Shown: in pieces, positions 1 to 13,100 of the stretch
How the letters are laid out: the number at the start of each line of letters is the position of its first letter
Position numbering within the stretch: the first letter of the stretch is position 1
Source of the DNA: Agelas oroides
Taxonomy: Eukaryota; Porifera; Demospongiae; Agelasida; Agelasidae
Assembly: GCA_949130485.1 (NCBI GenBank)
Contig: OX422191.1
Span: forward strand, 7,131,754 to 7,195,753
DNA length: 64,000 nt
Direction of reading: 5' to 3'
The notes under the pieces: model-generated
Told to the model about the DNA's origin: nothing
Database searches by the model: none
The model's input: only the letters and a program-made list of their open reading frames with translations
Program-made: the position numbers and the translations under genes

Positions 1-3000
1 GTAGAGCTATGGTAGAATGCAATAGAGTCATATAGAGACAAGTAGAACTATGGTAGAATGTAGTAGAGTCAAGTAAGTAGAGCCATGGTAGAGTGTAGTA
101 GAGTCAAATAGAGCCAAGTAGAGCTATGGTAGAGTGTAGTAGAGTCAAGTAGAGCCAAGTAGAGCCATGGTAGAATGTAGTAGAGTCATGTAGAGTCAAG
201 TAGAGCTATGGTAGAATGTAGTAGAGCAAGGTAGAGTCAAGTAGAGCCATGGTAGAGTGTAGGAGAGTCATGTAGTGTGAAGTAGAGCCATGATATACAA
301 TGGAGTAGAGCCATGGTAGAGTGTAGTAGAGTCAAGTAGAGCCAAGTTGAGCCATGGTAGAGTGTAGTAGAGGCAAGTAGAGCCATGGTAGAATGTAGCA
401 GAGTCATGTAGGTTGAAGTAGAGCCATGATATACTATGGAGTAGAGCCATGGTAGAGTGTAGTAGAGCCAAGTAGAGCCAAGTAGAGCCAAGGTAGAGTG
501 TAGTGGACTCAAGTAGAGCAAAGTAGAGCCATGGTAGAATGTAGTAGAGCCATGGTAGAGAGTAGTAGAGTCAAGTAGAGTCACGTGGATCCATGGTAGG
601 ATGTAGTAGCGCCAAGGTAGAGTGTAGCAGACAAGTATAGAGTCAAGTAGAGCCATGGCAGAATGTAGTAGAGTCAAGTAGAGTCAAGTAGAGCCATCGT
701 AGAATGTAGTAGAGTCAAGTAGAGCCAAGTAGAGCCATGGTAGAGTGTAGTAGAGCCAATTAGAGCCAAGTAGAGGAATGGGAGAGCGTAGGAGAGTCCA
801 GTAGAGTCATGAGGAGCCAAGGTAGAATGTAGTAGAGGCATACAGAGTCAAGTAGAGCTATGGTAGAATGCAGTAGAGTCATATAGAGACAAGTAGAACT
901 ATGGTAGAATATAGTAGAGTCAAGTAGATCCAAGTAGAGCCATGGTAGACTGTAGTAGAGTCAAATAGAGCCAAGTAGAGCCATGGTAGACTGTAGTAGA
1001 GTCAAGTAGAGCCGAGTAGAGCCAAGGTAGAGTGTAGTGGACTCAAGTGGAGCAAAGTAGAGCCATGGTAGAGTGTGGTAGAGCGAGGTAGAGCCATGGT
1101 ATGGTGTAGTAGAGTCAAGTAGAGTCACGTGGATCCATGGTAGGATGTAGTAGCGCCAAGGTAGAGTGTAGTAGACAAGTAGAGCCAGGACTAGCAATGG
1201 TATAGTGTAGTAGAGTAAAGTAGAGCCATGGTAGAATGTAGTAGAGTCAAGTAGTGTCAAGTACAGCCATTGTACAATGCAGTAGAGCCATAGTAGAGTG
1301 CAGTAGAGTCGTGTAGAGCCAAGTAGAACCAAGGTAGCATGTAGTAGAGTCATGTAAGCCATGGTAGAATGTAGTAGAGTCAAGTAGATTCACGTGGAGC
1401 CGTGGTAGAATATAGCAGAGCCAAGGTAGAGTGTAGTACAGTCAAGTACAGTCACGTAGAGTCATGGCAAAATGTAGTACAGTCAAGTATCGTCAAGTAG
1501 AGCCATGGTAGAATGTAGTACAGGCATACAGAGTCAAGTAGAGCTATGGTAGAATGTAGTAGAGTCATGTAGAGTAACGTGGAACCATGGTAGAATGTAG
1601 TAGAGACATGGTAGAGTGTAGTAGAGTCAAGTAGAACCAAGTAGAGCCATGGTAGAGTGTAGTAGAGTCAAGTAGAGCCAAGTAGAGTCACAGTAGAGTG
1701 TGGTAGAGTGACGTAGAGAGAAGTAGAGTCATGGTAGAGTGTAGTACAGTCATGTAGTGTGAAGTAGAGCGATGATATACAATGGAGTAGAGCCATGGTA
1801 GAGTGTAGTAGAGTCAAGTAGAGCCAAGTTGAGGCATGTTAGAGTGTAGTAGAGTCAAGTAGAGCCATGGTAGAATGTAGTAGAGTCATGTAGTGTGAAG
1901 TAGAGTGATGACATACAATGGAGTAGAGCCGTGGTAGAGTGTAGTAGAGTCAAGTAGAGCCAAGGTAGAGTGTAGTGGATTCAAGTAGAGCCAAGTAGAG
2001 CAATGATAGAGTGTAGTAGAGTCATGTAGAGCCAAGTAGAGCCATGGTAGAACGCAGTAGAGCCAGGTAGAGCCATGGTAGAATGCAGTACAGTCAAGTA
2101 GAGTCACGTGGATCCATGGTAGAATGTAGTAGAGCCAAGGTAGAGTGTAGTACAGTGAAGTAGAGTCAAGTAGAGCAATGGTAGCATGTAGTAGAGGTAT
2201 ACCGAGTCAGGTAAAGCTATCGTAGAATGTAGTAGAATCAAGTAGAGTCACGTGGTGCCATGGTAGAATGTAGTAGAGACATGGAAGAGTGTAGTACAGT
2301 CAAGTAGAGACGAGTAGAGCCATGGTAGAGTGTAGTAGAGTCAAGTAGAGCCAAGTAGATCTATGGTAGAGTGTAGTAGAGCCAAGTAGAGCAATGGTAT
2401 AGAGTGTAGAAGAGTCAAGTAGAGTCAAGAAAAGGCATGGTAGCATTTAGTAGAATCATGTAGTGTCAAGTAGAGCCATGGTAGAATGTAGTAGAGCAAG
2501 GTAGAGCCATGGTAGTGTGTAGTAGAGTCAAGTAGAGTCACATGGAGCATTGTTAGAATGTAGTAGAGCCAAGGTAGAGTGTAGTACAGTCAACTAGAGT
2601 CAAGTAGATCCATGGTAGAGTGTAGTAGAATCAAGTAGAGCCAAGCAGAGCCATGGTAGAGTGTAGAATAGCCAAATAGAGCCAAGTAGAGCAATCGGAG
2701 AGTGTAGGAGAGTCAAGTAGAGTCAAGAAGAGCCATGGTATAATGTAGTAGAGGCATACAGAGTCAAGTAGAGCTATGGTAGAATCCAGTAGAGTCATAT
2801 TGAGAAAAGTTGAACTATCAAGTAGAGCCAAGTAGAGCCATGGTAGAATGTAGCATAGTCAAGTAGAGTCACGTGGAGCCATGGTAGAATGTAGTAGAGC
2901 CAAGGTAGAGTGTAGTACAGTCAAGTAGAGTCAAGTAGATCCATGGTAGAGTGTAGTAGAGTCAAGTAGAGCCAAGCAGAGCCATGGTAGAGTGTAGTAT

Positions 3001-6000
3001 AGCCAAGTAGAACCAAGTAGAGCCAAGTAGAGCAATGGGAGAGTGTAGGAGAGTGAAGTAGAGTCAAGAAGTGCAATGGTAGAATGTGGTAGAGGCATAC
3101 AGAGTCAAGTAGAGCTATGGTAGAATGCACTAGAGTCATATAGAGACAAGTTGAACTATGGTTGAAAGTAGTAGAGTGAAGTAGAGCCAAGTAGAGTCAA
3201 GTAGAGCCATGGTAGAATGTAGTAGAGTCATGTAGAGTCAAGTATAGCCATGGTAGAATGTAGTAGAGCAAGGTAGAGCCATGGTAGAGTGTAGTAGAGT
3301 CAAGTAGAGTCACGTGGATTCATGGTAGGATGTAGTAGCGCCAAGGTAGAGTGTAGCAGACAAGTAGAGTCAAGTAGAGCCATGGCAGAATGTAGTAGAG
3401 TCAAGTAGAGTCAAGTAGAGCCATGGTAGAATGTAGTAGAGGCATACAGAGTCAAGTAGAACTATGGTAGAGTGTAGTAGAGCCAAGTAGAGCAATGGTA
3501 GAGTGTAGAAGAGTCACGTAGAGTCAAGAAGAGGCATGGTAGCATTTAGTAGAATCATGTTTTGTCAAGTAGAGCCATGGTAGAATGTAGTAGAGCAAGG
3601 TAGAGCCATGGTAGTGTGTACTAGAGTCAAGTAGAGTCACATGGAGCATTGTTAGAATGTAGTAGAGCCAAGGTAGGGTGTAGTGGACTCAAGTAGAGCC
3701 AAGTAGAGCCATGGTAGAGTGTAGTAGAGTCAAGTAGAGTCAAGTAGAGCCATGGTAGAATGTAGTAGAGTCATGTAGTGTGAAGTAGAGGCATGATATA
3801 CAATGGAGTAGAGCCATGGTAGAGTGCAGTAGAGTCAAGTAGAGCCAAGGTAGAGTGTAGCTGTCTCAAGTAGAGCCAAGTAGAGCCATGGTAGAGTGTA
3901 GTAGAGTCAAGTAGAGCCATGGTAGAATGTAGTAGAGTCATGTAGTGTCAAGTAGAGCTATGGTACAATGGAGTAGAGCCATGGGAGAGTGTAGTAGAGT
4001 CAAGTAGATCCACGGTTGCATGTAGTAGAGTCATGTAGAACCAAGTAGAGCCATGGTAGAATGTAGCAGAGTCAAGTAGAGTCACGTGGAGCCATGGTAG
4101 AATGTAGTAGAGCCAAGGTAGAGTGTAGTACAGTCAAGTAGAGTCAAGTAGAGCCATGGCAGAATGTAGTAGAGTCAAGTAGAGTCATGTAGAGTGCCGT
4201 GGAGCGATGGTAGAATGTAGTAGAGACATGGTAGAGTGTAGTATATTCAAGTAGAGCCAAGTAGAGCCATGGTAGAGTGTAGTACAGTCACTTAGAGCCA
4301 AGTAGAGCCAAGGTAGGGTGTAGTGGACTCAAGTAGAGCCAAGTAGAGCCATGGTAGAGTGAAGTAGAGTCAAGTAGAGTCTAGTAGAGCCATGGTAGAA
4401 TGTAGTAGAGTCATGTAGAGTCAAGTAGAGCCATGGTAGAATGTAGTAGAACCAGGTAGATACATGGTAGAGTGTAGTAGAGTCAAGTAGAGTCACGTGG
4501 ATCCGTGGTAGGATGTAGTAGAGCCAAGGTAGAGTGTAGTAGAGACAAGTAGAGCCAGGTCTAGCAATGATATAGTGTAGTAGAGTCAAGTAGAGCCGAG
4601 TAGAGGCATCGTAGTGTGTAGTAGAGTCGAGGAGAATGATGTTAGAATACAGTAGAGTCATGTAGTGTCAAGTAGAGCCATGGTACAATGGAGTAGAGCC
4701 AAGGTAGAGTGTAGTACAATCAAGTAGAGTCAAGTAGAGCCATGGCAGAATGTAGTAGAGTCAAGTAGAGTCAAGTAGAGCCATGGTAGAGTGTAGTAGA
4801 GTCAAGTATTGCCAAGTAGAGCCATGGTAGAGTGTAGTAGAGCCAAGTAGAGCCAAGTAGAGCAATGGGAGAATGTAGGAGAGTCAAGTAGAGTCAAGAC
4901 GAGCTATGGTAGAATGTAGTAGAGGCATACAGAGTCAAGTAGAGCTATGGTAGAATGCAGTAGAGTCATGTAGAGTCAAGTAGAGCTATGGTAGAATGTA
5001 GTAGAGCAAGGTAGAGTCAAGTAGAGCCATGGTAGAGTGTAGGAGAGTCATGTAGTGTGAAGTAGAGCCATGATATACAATGGAGTAGAGCCATGGTAGA
5101 GTGTAGTAGAGTCAAGTACAGCCAAGTTGAGCCATGGTAGAGTGTAGTAGAGGCAAGTAGAGCCATGGTAGAATGTAGCAGAGTCATGTAGGTTGAAGTA
5201 GAGCCATGATATACTATGGAGTAGAGCCATGGTAGAGTGTAGTAGAGCCAAGTAGAGCCAAGTAGAGCCAAGGTAGAGTGTAGTGGACTCAAGTAGAGCA
5301 AAGTAGAGCCATGGTAGAATGTAGTAGAGCCATGGTAGAGAGTAGTAGAGTCAAGTAGAGTCACGTGGATCCATGGTAGGATGTAGTAGCGCCAAGGTAG
5401 AGTGTAGCAGACAAGTATAGAGTCAAGTAGAGCCATGGCAGAATGTAGTAGAGTCAAGTAGAGTCAAGTAGAGCCATCGTAGAATGTAGTAGAGTCAAGT
5501 AGAGCCAAGTAGAGCCATGGTAGAGTGTAGTAGAGCCAATTAGAGCCAAGTAGAGGAATGGGAGAGCGTAGGAGAGTCCAGTAGAGTCATGAGGAGCCAA
5601 GGTAGAATGTAGTAGAGGCATACAGAGTCAAGTAGAGCTATGGTAGAATGCAGTAGAGTCATATAGAGACAAGTAGAACTATGGTAGGATATAGTAGAGT
5701 CAAGTAGATCCAAGTAGAGCCATGGTAGACTGTAGTAGAGTCAAATAGAGCCACGTAGAGCCATGGTAGACTGTAGTAGAGTCAAGTAGAGCCGAGTAGA
5801 GCCAAGGTAGAGTGTAGTGGACTCAAGTGGAGCAAAGTAGAGCCATGGTAGAGTGTGGTAGAGCGAGGTAGAGCCATGGTATGGTGTAGTAGAGTCAAGT
5901 AGAGTCACGTGGATCCATGGTAGGATCTAGTAGCGCCAAGGTAGAGTGTAGTAGACAAGTAGAGCCAGGACTAGCAATGGTATAGTGTAGTAGAGTAAAG

Positions 6001-9000
6001 TAGAGCCATGGTAGAATGTAGTAGAGTCAAGTAGTGTAAAGTACAGCCATTGTACAATGCAGTAGAGCCATAGTAGAGTGCAGTAGAGTCGTGTAGAGCC
6101 AAGTAAAACCAAGGTAGCATGTAGTAGAGTCATGTAAGCCATGGTAGAATGTAGTAGAGTCAAGTAGATTCACGTGGAGCCGTGGTAGAATGTAGCAGAG
6201 CCAAGGTAGAGTGTAGTACAGTCAAGTACAGTCAAGTAGAGTCATGGCAGAATGTAGTACAGTCAAGTATCGTCAAGTAGAGCCATGGTAGAATGTAGTA
6301 CAGGCATACAAAGTCAAGTAGAGCTATGGTAGAATGTAGTAGAGTCATGTAGAGTTACGTGGAAATATGGTAGAATGTAGTAGAGACATGGTAGAGTGTA
6401 GTAGAGTCAAGTAGAACCAAGTAGAGCCATGGTAGAGTGTAGTAGAGTCAAGTAGAGCCAAGTAGAGTCACGGTAGAGTGTGGTAGAGTGATGTAGAGCG
6501 AAGTAGAGTCATGGTAGAGTGTAGTACAGTCATGTAGTGTGAAGTAGAGCCATGATATACAATGGAGTAGAGCCATGGTAGAGTGTAGTAGAGTCAAGTA
6601 GAGCCAAGTTGAGGCATGTTAGAGTGTAGTAGAGTCAAGTAGAGCCATGGTAGAATGTAGTAGAGTCATGTAGTGTGAAGTAGAGTGATGACATACAATG
6701 GAGTAGAGCCATGGTAGAGTGTAGTAGAGTCAAGTAGAGCCAAGGTAGAGTGTAGTGGATTCAAGTAGAGCCAGGTAGAGCAATGATAGAGTGGAGTAGA
6801 GTCAAGTAGAGTCAAGTAGAGCCATGGTAGAATGTAGTAGAGTCATGTAGAGTCAATTATAGCCATGGTAGAATGTAGCACAGCAAGGTAGAGCCATGGT
6901 AGAGTGTAGAAGAGTCAAGTAGAGTCAAGAAGAGGCATGGTAGCATTTAGTAGAATCATGTAGTGTCAAGTAGAGCCATGGTAGAATGTAGGAGAGCAAG
7001 GTAGAGCCATGGTAGTGTGTAGTAGAGTCAAGTAGAGTCACATGGAGCATTGTTAGAATGTAGTAGAGCCAAGGTAGAGTGTAGTACAGTCAAGTAGAGT
7101 CAAGTAGAGCCATGGCAGAATGTAGTAGAGTCAAGTAGAGTCAAGTAGAGCTATGGTAGAATGCAGTAGAGGCATACAGAGTCAAGTAGAGCTACGGTAG
7201 AATGCAGTAGAGTCACGTAGAGTCACGTGGAGCCATGGTAGAATGTAGTAGAGACATGGTAGAGTGTATTAGAGTCAAGTAGATCCAAGTACAGCCATGG
7301 TAGAGTGTAGTAGAGTCTCGTAGAGCCGTGTTGAGCCAAGGTAGGGTGTAGTGGACTCAAGTAGAGCCAAGTAGAGCCATGGTAGAGTGTAGTAGAGTCA
7401 AGTAGAGTCAAGCAGAGCCATGGTAGAATGTAGTAGAGTCATGTAGTGTGAAGTAGAGCCATGATATACAATGGAGTAGAGCCATGGTAGAGTGCAGTAG
7501 AGTCAAGTAGAGCCAAGTAGAGCCAAGGTAGAGTGTAGTGGACTCAAGTAGAGCCAAGTAGAGCCATGGTAGAGTGTAGTAGAGTCAAGTAGAGCCATGG
7601 TAGAATGTAGTAGAGTCATGTAGTGTCAAGTAGAGCTATGGTACAATGGAGTAGAGCCATGAGAGAGTGTAGTAGAGTGAAGTAGAACCACGGTTGCATG
7701 TAGTAGAGTCATGTAGAACCAAGTAGAGCCATGGTAGAATGTAGTAGAGTCATGTAGAGTCAAGTAGAGCCATGGTAGAATGTAGTAGAACCAGGTAGAG
7801 CCATGGTTGAGTGTAGTAGAGTCAAGTAGAGTCACGTGGATCCGTGGTGGATGTAGTAGAGCCAAGGTAGAGTGTAGTAGAGACAAGTAGAGCCAGGTCT
7901 AGCAATGATATAGTGTAGTAGAGTCAAGTAGAGACGAGTAGAGGCATCGTAGAATGTAGTAGAGTCAAGTAGAACCATGGTAGAATGTAGTAGAGTCATG
8001 TAGTGTCAAGTAGAGCCATGGTAGAATGTAGTAGAGTCAAGTATTGCCAAGTAGAGCCATGGTAGAGTGTAGTAGAGCCAAGTAGAGCCAAGTAGAGCAA
8101 TGGGAGAATGTAGGAGAGTCAAGTAGAGTCAAGACGAGCTATGGTAGAATGTAGTAGAGGCATACAGAGTCAAGTAGAGCCATGGTAGAATGCAGTAGAG
8201 TCATATAGAGACAAGTAGAACTATGGTAGAATGTAGTAGAGTCAAGTAAGTAGAGCCATGGTAGAGTGTAGTAGAGTCAAATAGAGCCAAGTAGAGCTAT
8301 GGTAGAGTGTAGTAGAGTCAAGTAGAGCCAAGTAGAGCCATGGTAGAATGTAGTAGAGTCATGTAGAGTCAACTAGAGCCATGGTAGAATGTAGTAGAGC
8401 AAGGTAGAGTCAAGTAGAGCCATGGTAGAGTGTAGGAGAGTCATGTAGTGTGAAGTAGAGCCATGATATAAAATGGAGTAGAGCCATGGTAGAGTGTAGT
8501 AGAGTCAAGTACAGCCAAGTTGAGCCATGGTAGAGTGTAGTAGAGGCAAGTAGAGCCATGGTAGAATGTAGCAGAGTCATGTAGGTTGAAGTAGAGCCAT
8601 GATATACTATGGAGTAGAGCCATGGTAGAGTGAAGTAGAGCCAAGTAGAATCAAGTAGAGCCAAAGTAGAGTGTAGTGGACTCAAGTAGAGCAAAGTAGA
8701 GCCATGGTAGAATGTAGTAGAGCCATGGTAGAGTGTAGTAGAGTCAAGTAGAGTCACGTGGATCCATGTTAGGATGTAGTAGCGCCAAGGTAGAGTGTAG
8801 CAGACAAGTATAGAGTCAAGTAGAGCCATGGTAGAATGTAGTAGAGTCACGTATAGTCAAGTAGAGCCATCGTAGAATGTAGTAGAGTCAAGTAGAGCCA
8901 AGTGAGCCATGGTAGAGTGTAGTAGAGCCAATTAGAGCCAAGTAGAAGAATGGGAGAGTGTAGGAGAGTCCAGTAGAGTCATGAGGAGCCAAGGTAGAAT

Positions 9001-10190
9001 GTCGTAGAGGCATACAGAGTCAAGTAGAGCTATGGTAGAATGCAGTAGAGTCATATAGAGACAAGTAGAACTATGGTAGAATATAGTAGAGTCAAGTAGA
9101 TCCAAGTAGAGCCATGGTAGACTGTAGTAGAGTCAAAGAGAGCCAAGTAGAGCCATGGTAGACTGTAGTAGAGTCAAGTAGAGCCGAGTAGAGCCAAGGT
9201 AGAGTGTAGTGGACTCAAGTGGAGCAAAGTAGAGCCATGGTAGAGTGTAGTAGAGCGAGGTAGAGCCATGGTATGGTGTAGTAGAGTCAAGTAGAGTCAC
9301 GTGGATCCATGGTAGGATTTAGTAGCGCCAAGGTAGAGTTTAGTAGACAAGTAGAGCCAGGACTAGCAATGGTATAGTGTAGTAGAGTAAAGTAGAGCCA
9401 TGGTAGAATGTAGTAGAGTCAAGTAGTGTCAAGTACAGCCATTGTACAATGCAGTAGAGCCATAGTAGAGTGCTGTAGAGTCGTGTAGAGCCAAGTAGAA
9501 CCAAGGTAGCATGTAGTAGAGTCATGTAAGCCATGGTAGAATGTAGTAGAGTCAAGTAGATTCACGTGGAGCCGTGGTAGAATGTAGCAGAGCCAAGGTA
9601 GAGTGTAGTAGAGTCAAGTACAGTCAAGTAGAGTCATGGCAGAATGTAGTACAGTCAAGTATCATCAAGTAGAGCCATGGTAGAATGTAGTACAGGCATA
9701 CAGAGTCAAGTAGAGCTATGGTAGAATGTAGTAGAGTCATGTAGAGTAACGTGGAACCATGGTAGAATGTAGTAGAGACATGGTAGAGTGTAGTAGAGTC
9801 AAGTATAGCCAAGTAGAGCCATGGTAGAGTGTAGTAGAGTCAAGTAGAGCCAAGTAGAGTCACGGTAGAGTGTGGTAGAGTGATGTAGAGCGAAGTAGAG
9901 TCATGGTAGAGTGTAGTACAGTCATGTAGTGTGAAGTAGAGCCATGATATACAATGGAGTAGAGCCATGGTAGAGTGTAGTAGAGTCAAGTAGAGCTAAG
10001 TTGAGGCATGTTAGAGTGTAGTAGAGTCAAGTGAAGAGCCATGGTAGAATGTAGTAGAGTCATGTAGTGTGAAGTAGAATGATGACATACAATGGAGTAG
10101 AGCCATGGTAGAGTGTAGTAGAGTCAAGTAGAGCCAAGGTAGAGTGTAGTGGATTCAAGTAGAGCCAAGTAGAGCAATGGTAGAGTGTAG
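1..10190. repeat. Higher-order repeat block of the TAGAG satellite
   Basis: Long stretches recur almost verbatim at fixed offsets. The segment at 237-677 reappears at 5017-5457 (offset 4780) and at 8410-8850 (offset 3393). The diagnostic patch at 1260-1383 reappears near 6040-6163 and 9432-9555. This gives three copies: 1-4780, 4781-8173 (about 1.39 kb shorter, internal deletion) and 8174 to about 10190 (truncated). Copies differ by scattered substitutions only, so the kilobase duplication is younger than the 41-bp repeat it is made of. Confidence 0.85.
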
Positions 10191-13100
10191 TAGAGTCAAG
10201 TAGAATGAAGTAGAGCCATGGTAGAATGTAGTAGAGCGAAGGTAAGGTGTAGTACAGTCAAGTATAGCCACGTAGAGCCATGGTAGTGTGTAGTAGTGTC
10301 AAGTAGAGCTAAGTAGAGCCGTGGTAGAGTGTAGTAGAACAAAGGAGAGCCACGTAGAACCTTGGTGGAGTGTAGTAGAGTCAAGTAGATCCAAGTAGAG
10401 CCATGGTAGGGTGTAGTAGAGTTAAGTAGAATCAAGTAGAGCTATGGTACAATGCATTAGTCATGTAGAATGAAGTAGAGGTATGGTAGAGTGTAGTAGA
10501 GCCAGGTAGAGCCATGGTAGAGTGTAGTCGAGTCAAGTAGAGCCAAGGTAGAGTGTAGTAGAGCTAAGGAGAGCCATGTAGAGCCATGGTAGAGTATAGT
10601 AGACTGAAGTAGAGCTATGGTAGAATGTAGTAGAGTCATGTACAGACAAGTAGAGGATCGGTAGAATGTAGTAGAGCCGGGTAGACACACGGTAGAGTGT
10701 AGTAGAGTCAAGTAGAATGAAGTAGAGCCATGGTAGAATGTAGTAGAGGCAAGGTAGGGTGTAGTAGAGCCAAGGTAGTGTGTAGTAGAGTCAAGGAGAG
10801 CCACGTAGAGCCATGGTAGAGTGTAGTCAGTAGAGCCATGGTAGAGTGTAAGGGAATCAAGTAGTGCGAAGTAGAGCCATGGTAGTAGAGCCGGGTAGAC
10901 ACATGGTAGAGTGTAGTAGAGTCAAGTAGAATGAAGTAGAGCCACGGTAGAATGTAGTAGAGCCAAGGTAGGGTGTAGTAGAGCCACGCTAGTGTGTAGT
11001 AGAGTGGAGGAGAGCCAAGTAGAGCCATGGTAGAGTGTAGGGGAGTCAAGCAGTGCCAAGTAGAGCCATGGTAGAGTGTAGTAGAGCTAGGTAGAGCCAT
11101 GGTAGAGTGTAGTAGAGTCAAGTAGTGCCAATTAGAGCCATGACAGAGTGTAGCAGATTGAGTGAAGTAGAGTCATGGTATAATGAAGTAGAGCCAGGTA
11201 GAGCCATGGTAGAGTGGATTAGAGACAAGTAGAGTCAAGTAGAGCCATGGTATGGTGTACTACAGCCATGTAGAGCCATGGTATGGTGTACTACAGCCAT
11301 GTAGAGCCATGGTATGGTGTACTACAGCCATGTAGAGCCACGTAGAGCCAGGGTAGAATGTAGTACAATCAAGTAGAGCCAAGTATAGAGTGTTGTAGAG
11401 CCAAGTAGAGCTATGGTAGAAAGTAGTGGAGTCAAGTAGAGTCAAGTAGAGCTATGGTAGAATGTAGTATAGCCATGGTAGAATGAAGTAGAGACAAGTA
11501 GAGCCAGGTAGAGAAATGGTATAGTGTAGTAGAGTCAAGTAGAGCCAAGTAGAGCCGTGGTACAGTGTAGTGGAGTCAGGTAGAGCTATGGTAGAATGCA
11601 GTAGAGTCATGTAGAGACAAGTAGAGGATCGGTAGAATGAAGTATAGCCAGGTAAACACATGGTAGAGTGTAGTAGAGTCAAGTAGAATGAAGTAGAGCC
11701 ATGGTAGAATGTAGTAGACCCAAGGTAGGGTGTAGTAGAGCCAAGGTAGGGTGTACTAGAGCAAAGGAGAGTCACGTAGAGCCATGGTAGAATGTAGTAC
11801 AGTCAAGTAGAGCTAAGTAGAGCCATGGTATAATGTAGTAGAGCCAAGGTAGAGTGTAGTAGACCCAAGGAGAGCCAAGTAGAGCCATGGTAGAGTCAAG
11901 TAGAGTCAAGTAGAGTTATGGTAAAATGAAGGAGAGCCATTGTACAATGGAGTAGAGCCATTGTAGAGTGTACTTGAATGAAGTAGAGGAAAGTAGAGCC
12001 ATGGTAAAGTGTAAGAGAGTCAAGGAGAGCCACGTAGAGCCATCATGATGGTAGTATGTAGTAGAGTCATGTAGAGCTAAGTAGAGCCACAATAGAGGGT
12101 TGTAGAGCAAAGGAGAGCCACGTAGAGCCATGGTGGAGTGTAGTAGAGTCAAGTAGAGCTAAGTAGAGCCATGGTAGAGTGTAGTGGAGTCATGTAGAGT
12201 CAAGTAGAGGTATGGTACAATGTAGTAGAGTCATGTAGAGTGAAGTAGAGGCATGGTACAGTGTAGTAGAACCAAGTAGAGCCATGGAAGAGTGTAGTCG
12301 AGTCAAGTAGAGTCAAGTAGAGCAACGGTATATAATGTATTAGTGCCAAGGTATAGTGTAGTAGAGACAAGTAGAGCCAAGTAGAGCCATGGTAGAATGT
12401 AGTAGAGTCACGTAGAGTCAAACAGATCTATGGCAGAATGTAGTAGAGTCATATGCAGTCAAGTTGAGCTATGGTAGAATGTACGTAGTATAGCCATGGT
12501 AGAATGAAGTAGAGACAAGTAGAGCCAGGTAGAGAAATGGTATAGTGTAGTAGAGTCAAGTAGAGCCAAGTAGAGCCATGGTACAGTGTAGTAGAGCCAT
12601 GGTAGAATGTAATAGAGCCATGGTACAATGGAGTAGAGCCATTGTAGAGTGTGCTAGAAACAAGTAGAGCAAAGTAGAGTCATGGTACAGTGTAGTAGAG
12701 TCAGGTAGAGCTATGGTAGAATGTAGTAGAGCCATGGTAGAATGGAGTAGAGCCATTGTAGAGTGTACTAGAATCAAGTAGAGCAAAGTAGAGTCATGTA
12801 GAGTGTAGTAGAGTCAAGTAGAGTCAAGTAGAGCCATGGTAGAGTATAGTAGACTGAAGTAGAGTCAAGTTGAGCAATGGTAGAATGTAGTAGAGTCATG
12901 TAGAGACAAGTAGAGGATCGGTAGAATGTTGTATGCCAGGTACACACATGGTAGAGTGTAGTTGAGTCAAGTTGAATGAAGTAGAGCCATGATAGAATGT
13001 AGTAGAGCCAAGGTAGGGTGTAGTAGAGTCAAGTATAGCAACGTAGAGCCATGGTAGTGTGTAGTAGAGTCAAGTAGAGCTAAGTGGAGCCATGGTAGAG

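Noticed and set aside
237..677. 146-aa minus-strand ORF in the satellite, repeated at 5017 and 8410
   Set aside because: It is the translation of a higher-order repeat; the peptide is low complexity and follows the DNA repeat, with no sign of selection on codons.
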